A stretch of 64,000 nucleotides of DNA from Owenia fusiformis (lineage: Eukaryota; Annelida; Polychaeta; Sabellida; Oweniidae). The stretch is taken from NCBI GenBank assembly GCA_903813345.2, contig CAIIXF020000006.1:30794024-30858023 (forward strand), written 5' to 3'. The translations under genes and the position numbers were made by a program. Position 1 is the stretch's first letter. Every line of letters begins with the position of its first letter. Under the pieces are notes generated by a model. The model saw nothing but the letters and a program-made list of their open reading frames with translations, searched no databases and was not told the DNA's origin. Of this stretch, positions 60,700 through 64,000 are shown piece by piece.

Positions 60700-61740
60700 T
60701 CAGGCCAGGTTGTTATATTTAGTATTTTGGGCAGATGGTAGAATAGCCAAGTTGTCATATTTAGTAGGCAGGTGAGACAGGAGTAGAAAAGTTCAATTGT
60801 CATATTTATAAGTTAGGTGAGTTGTAGAATGGACAGGTTGTTATATTTAAGTATTTTAGGGAGATATGCTAGAATAGCCAAGTTGTTCACGGTATTTGGT
60901 AATTTGGGGATATGGTAGAATGGTCAAGTTGTTGTATTTGGTAATTTGGGGAGATGGTAGAATGGCCAAGCTGTTGTATTTGGTAATTTGGGGAGATAAT
61001 AGAATGGCCAAGTTGTTGTATTTGGTAATTTGGGGAGATGGTAGAATGGCCAAGTTGTTGTATTTGGTAATTTGGGGAGATGGTAGAATGGTCAAGTTGT
61101 TGTATTTGGTAATTTGGGGAGATGGTAGAATGACCAAGTTGTTGTATTTGGTAATTTGGGGAGATGGTAGAATGGCCAAGTTGTTGTATTTGGTAATTTG
61201 GGGAGATGGTAGAATGGCCAAGTTGTTGTATTTGGTAATTTGGGTAGATGGTAGAATGGCCAAGTTGTTGTATTTGGTAATTTGGGGAGATAATAGAATG
61301 GCCAAGTTGTTGTATTTGGTAATTTGGGGAGATGGTAGAATGGCAAAGTTGTTGTATTTAAGTATTTTAGGGAGATATGCTAGAATAGCCAAGTTGTTCA
61401 CGGTATTTGGTAATTTGGGGATATGGTAGAATGGCAAAGTTGTTGTATTTGGTAATTTGGGGAGATGGTAGAATGGCCAAGTTGTTGTATTTGGTAATTT
61501 GGGGAGATGGTAGAATGGCCAATTGTTGTTGCATTTGGTAATTTGGGGAGATGGTAGAATGGCCAAGTTGTTGTATATGGTAATTGGGAAGATGGTAGAA
61601 TGGCCAAGTTGTATTTGGTAGTATGTCCGGAGATGGTAAAATAACCAAGTTGTCACATCTAGTAGTATGGGTAGATGGTAGAATAGCCCCGTTGAATTAC
61701 TTATTGTAAGGTGAAATACAAGATGTCCAAGATGTCATTT
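60700..61740. repeat. 42-bp minisatellite
   Basis: The unit GTTGTTGTATTTGGTAATTT then GGGGAGATGGTAGAATGGCC then AA is repeated about 20 times, most regular at 60890-61600 with degenerate copies outside. Because 42 is a multiple of three, stop-free frames of 177 codons (+) and 266 codons (-) run across it; the plus frame repeats LLYLVIWGDGRMAK. These have no start context, no splice support and no known family, so they are treated as repeat artefacts. Confidence 0.9.
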
Positions 61741-62960
61741 TAGTATTATGGTGAGATTGTTGAATAGTCAAATCCTTAAATGTATTTGAGTAATGACATG
61801 ATAAAACAATAACCAAGTTGTGTAGTAGTTCTGAATGGGATAACCTTACTTGTATATTGGATATCCATTCTAGTTAAACCCGGGTACATCGACTAGATTC
61901 CTTCGATTACAACAGTAGCTTAGATATGCAATATTTGCCACGGGATTACCCTGGTTATGTCCCTACTCCCAGTGCAAGAAATATTCCAATTATATTATTC
62001 ATGAGAAAATATTGCCAATGGAAAATATAAACTGCAATGATTCCATCGATCGAAAGATAAAACGAACACAAATAAACACTCTCTAGGCGTAGGAATATAC
62101 GGAATGTTATTTTGATATACAAAGGATGTGACTGGTGAGTAAACAGCACAGAAGGATCTTGTTTTGAACCCTATAGGAGCTGAAATAAAATCAACGCTGC
62201 GAAAGAGGTTATACTGTTATCACATTCTTTTAGTGGCTAGAGAACTGCTCGCAGAACGTTGCAGTGTTCCAGTAGCTATTAGGATTTCAGACAATCAAGA
62301 GTCAAGAGGCTTTGGATGATAAATACACATTACAGGTAAGTAAGTATACGATGCTCCTACATTGCATGATCGTTTGTTCGCTAGATGTTTGAACAGATTG
62401 ACAGGTAATTTAAAGGATTCCAACAATCGCGATGGAATTCTGCAAGTTTATACTGCGGTTACAGCTGGTAAGATAGTTATCATGCCAGGTTGCGAGAAGA
62501 TAAGTAAAATATGGATTAGTACTTGTCAGAAACCTTAGGGCATGCTTAAATGGTGTATTTAAGATATATGCATTCGATACATTTTTTCCTGTCGAATTCA
62601 CAATATCTGGGGTAGATTTCCTATATTTAGGTGCATACGATAATAAACTTGTATGTTACATTAGGAAGTACTTTCTGTTCTTTGAATGTGAGTATGCAAT
62701 AAAATTCATGCCGATTTATCAAGGAGATTGTACATCTTTGGGTGTAACTTAGGGATAAGTTCTACTAACTTGAAGTTGAAAATATGTGTAATGGTACATT
62801 TATACCTTAATATGGATTCGATCACAACACTTTCTGATGTAGCGGAATTCATATCGTGTGTTGTAAACTATAGATATGAAGTGATCCTGTGTATAACCAA
62901 AGAAAGTACTTCGATTACTGTACTTGGAAATAAAGGCATTGATACATTTTAGATAGCATA
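61741..62960. other. No confident gene; possible 5' exon end near 62338
   Basis: A strong donor-like ACAGGTAAGTAAG at about 62334-62344 follows sequence that is less AT-rich than its surroundings. It could be the end of an untranslated first exon of a gene lying to the right. There is no coding evidence. Confidence 0.25.
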
Positions 62961-62965
62961 CCATA

Positions 62966-63270
62966 GATAATTCAGAGGTGTAATACTGCAGTTCGTGATA
63001 CATTTATACAAAGATACATTTTGTAAGATAATTCAGAGGTGTAATACTGCAGTTCGTGATACATTTATACAAAGATACATTTTGTAAGATAATTCAGAGG
63101 TGTAATACTGCAGTTCGTGATACATTTATACTAAGATACATTTTGTAAGATAATTCAGAGGTGTAATACTGCAGTTCGTGATACATTTATACTAAGATAC
63201 ATTTTGTAAGATAATTCAGAGGTGTAATACTGCAGTTCGTGATACATTTATACTAAGATACATTTTGTGA
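62966..63270. repeat. 61-bp tandem repeat, five copies
   Basis: AAGATAATTCAGAGGTGTAA, then TACTGCAGTTCGTGATACAT, then TTATACTAAGATACATTTTG repeats five times at 61-bp spacing with almost no differences (TACAAAG in early copies, TACTAAG in later ones). Confidence 0.9.
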
Positions 63271-64000
63271 GATAAGTTTCGTGTGTGAGGGAATAAGTGA
63301 AAGGGAAGGGGGAAATCTCACCAAGTTATTTAGCAAACTATCCTGCGCTCACAGTCTACCGAGACAAAGCTCTCTTTTAAGAAGTGAATTTGAACGAATG
63401 CAAAGGGTAAGGAAACACTATTTAGCCCAACATACACTAATGGGCACGGTGCTAACATTGCGCATTGCGTGGGACGTCGCTGGACTTCATTGGGACTCTT
63501 GAGACTCCGGCACGGCCATGTTATTAACCCGCGAGACTACTTTCTAAAAAGGACTATGAAGAAATGACTTTTTGTTCTCTTTGATTCTTTTATTGATATG
63601 ATTCCAAATGACCGATATTAACTCGACGACATACTTGCCATGAAACATTTTAACAATGCAATCCTGCCTACAGATTGACTTCATTACTGCCAAGAATATC
63701 GCATTTGTCATTCCAGAGTCTCACTCTTCTATACATACTTTGTTTGTTGGTGATATATGAAGATTGTCAACAGGAATGCCAAATGTTAATCGGATTCTTA
63801 AAGGCCCCATATAAAGTTTAAACCACTTTGGCTTATATTGTAGTCTTACCCAATGTTATCAAAGTGTGATATGTGAAACTTTTTTTTTTAATTTCAAAAA
63901 GTGGGTTTTGATAGACTTTTTGTTCCCAAATTTGGGAATTTATTTAAAACCAACTTTTAAAGGTCACTCATATCTTCTAATTAGCCACAATTCATACCAA
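63271..64000. other. No recognisable gene
   Basis: One 73-codon open frame at 63281-63502 has no domain signature. Nothing else is supported. Confidence 0.4.

Noticed and set aside
60856-61656. 266-codon open frame on the minus strand
   Set aside because: It lies entirely in the 42-bp tandem repeat and is open only because the unit is a multiple of three; a plus-strand frame is open for the same reason.

Overview
This is eukaryotic, almost certainly animal, genomic DNA. It is AT-rich, has GT-AG introns, and is packed with degenerate transposable elements, foldback elements and minisatellites. No bacterial-style operons, rRNA or convincing tRNA genes are visible. The gene content (a secreted phage-type GH24 lysozyme joined to an ITIH C-terminal-like domain, and an apolipoprotein-L-like gene), together with Tc1/mariner, hAT, LINE and foldback elements, points to a marine invertebrate. 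A mollusc or other lophotrochozoan is a guess from general knowledge, not something the sequence proves.

Layout. 1-2100: minisatellite and a TGTCC/GGACA-rich inverted repeat. 2127-6897: long-TIR DNA transposon carrying a pogo-like MITE. 7189-7391: solo last exon of a paralogue of the lysozyme/ITIH gene. Its 3' flank (to about 9.1 kb) is repeated after the complete gene (19.1-25.0 kb). 9.9-10.3 kb: broken ApoL-like fragment, then a minisatellite. 12527-19071: complete eight-exon gene on the + strand; the exon lengths sum to exactly 454 codons, so a predicted secreted protein of 453 residues. 19.9-29.4 kb: a run of TIR elements. 29864-33962 (- strand): two-exon ApoL-like gene, 444 residues, whose intron holds a hAT remnant and an 11-copy 162-bp tandem array. 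34-42 kb: LINE remnant and more TIR elements. 42956-54595: four weak candidate exons on the + strand that stay in frame with each other; the large intron between the first two holds a 9-kb inverted-repeat structure. 54.7-57 kb: mariner-like element with another element nested in it. 57-64 kb: no recognisable gene, plus 42-bp and 61-bp tandem repeats.

Two points stand out. First, the lysozyme gene is modular: signal peptide, GH24 lysozyme with its three catalytic residues, a 12-cysteine module and an ITIH/VWD-like module, all joined at phase-1 introns as expected of exon shuffling. With the neighbouring ApoL-like genes this suggests an innate-defence locus, although function is inferred. Second, four separate TIR elements begin with CAC and have readable 5-bp target-site duplications. 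Two of them have RSS-heptamer-like ends (CACAGTG/CACACTG and CACGGTG/CACGATG), the profile of the Transib/RAG-like superfamily. None carries a recognisable transposase.
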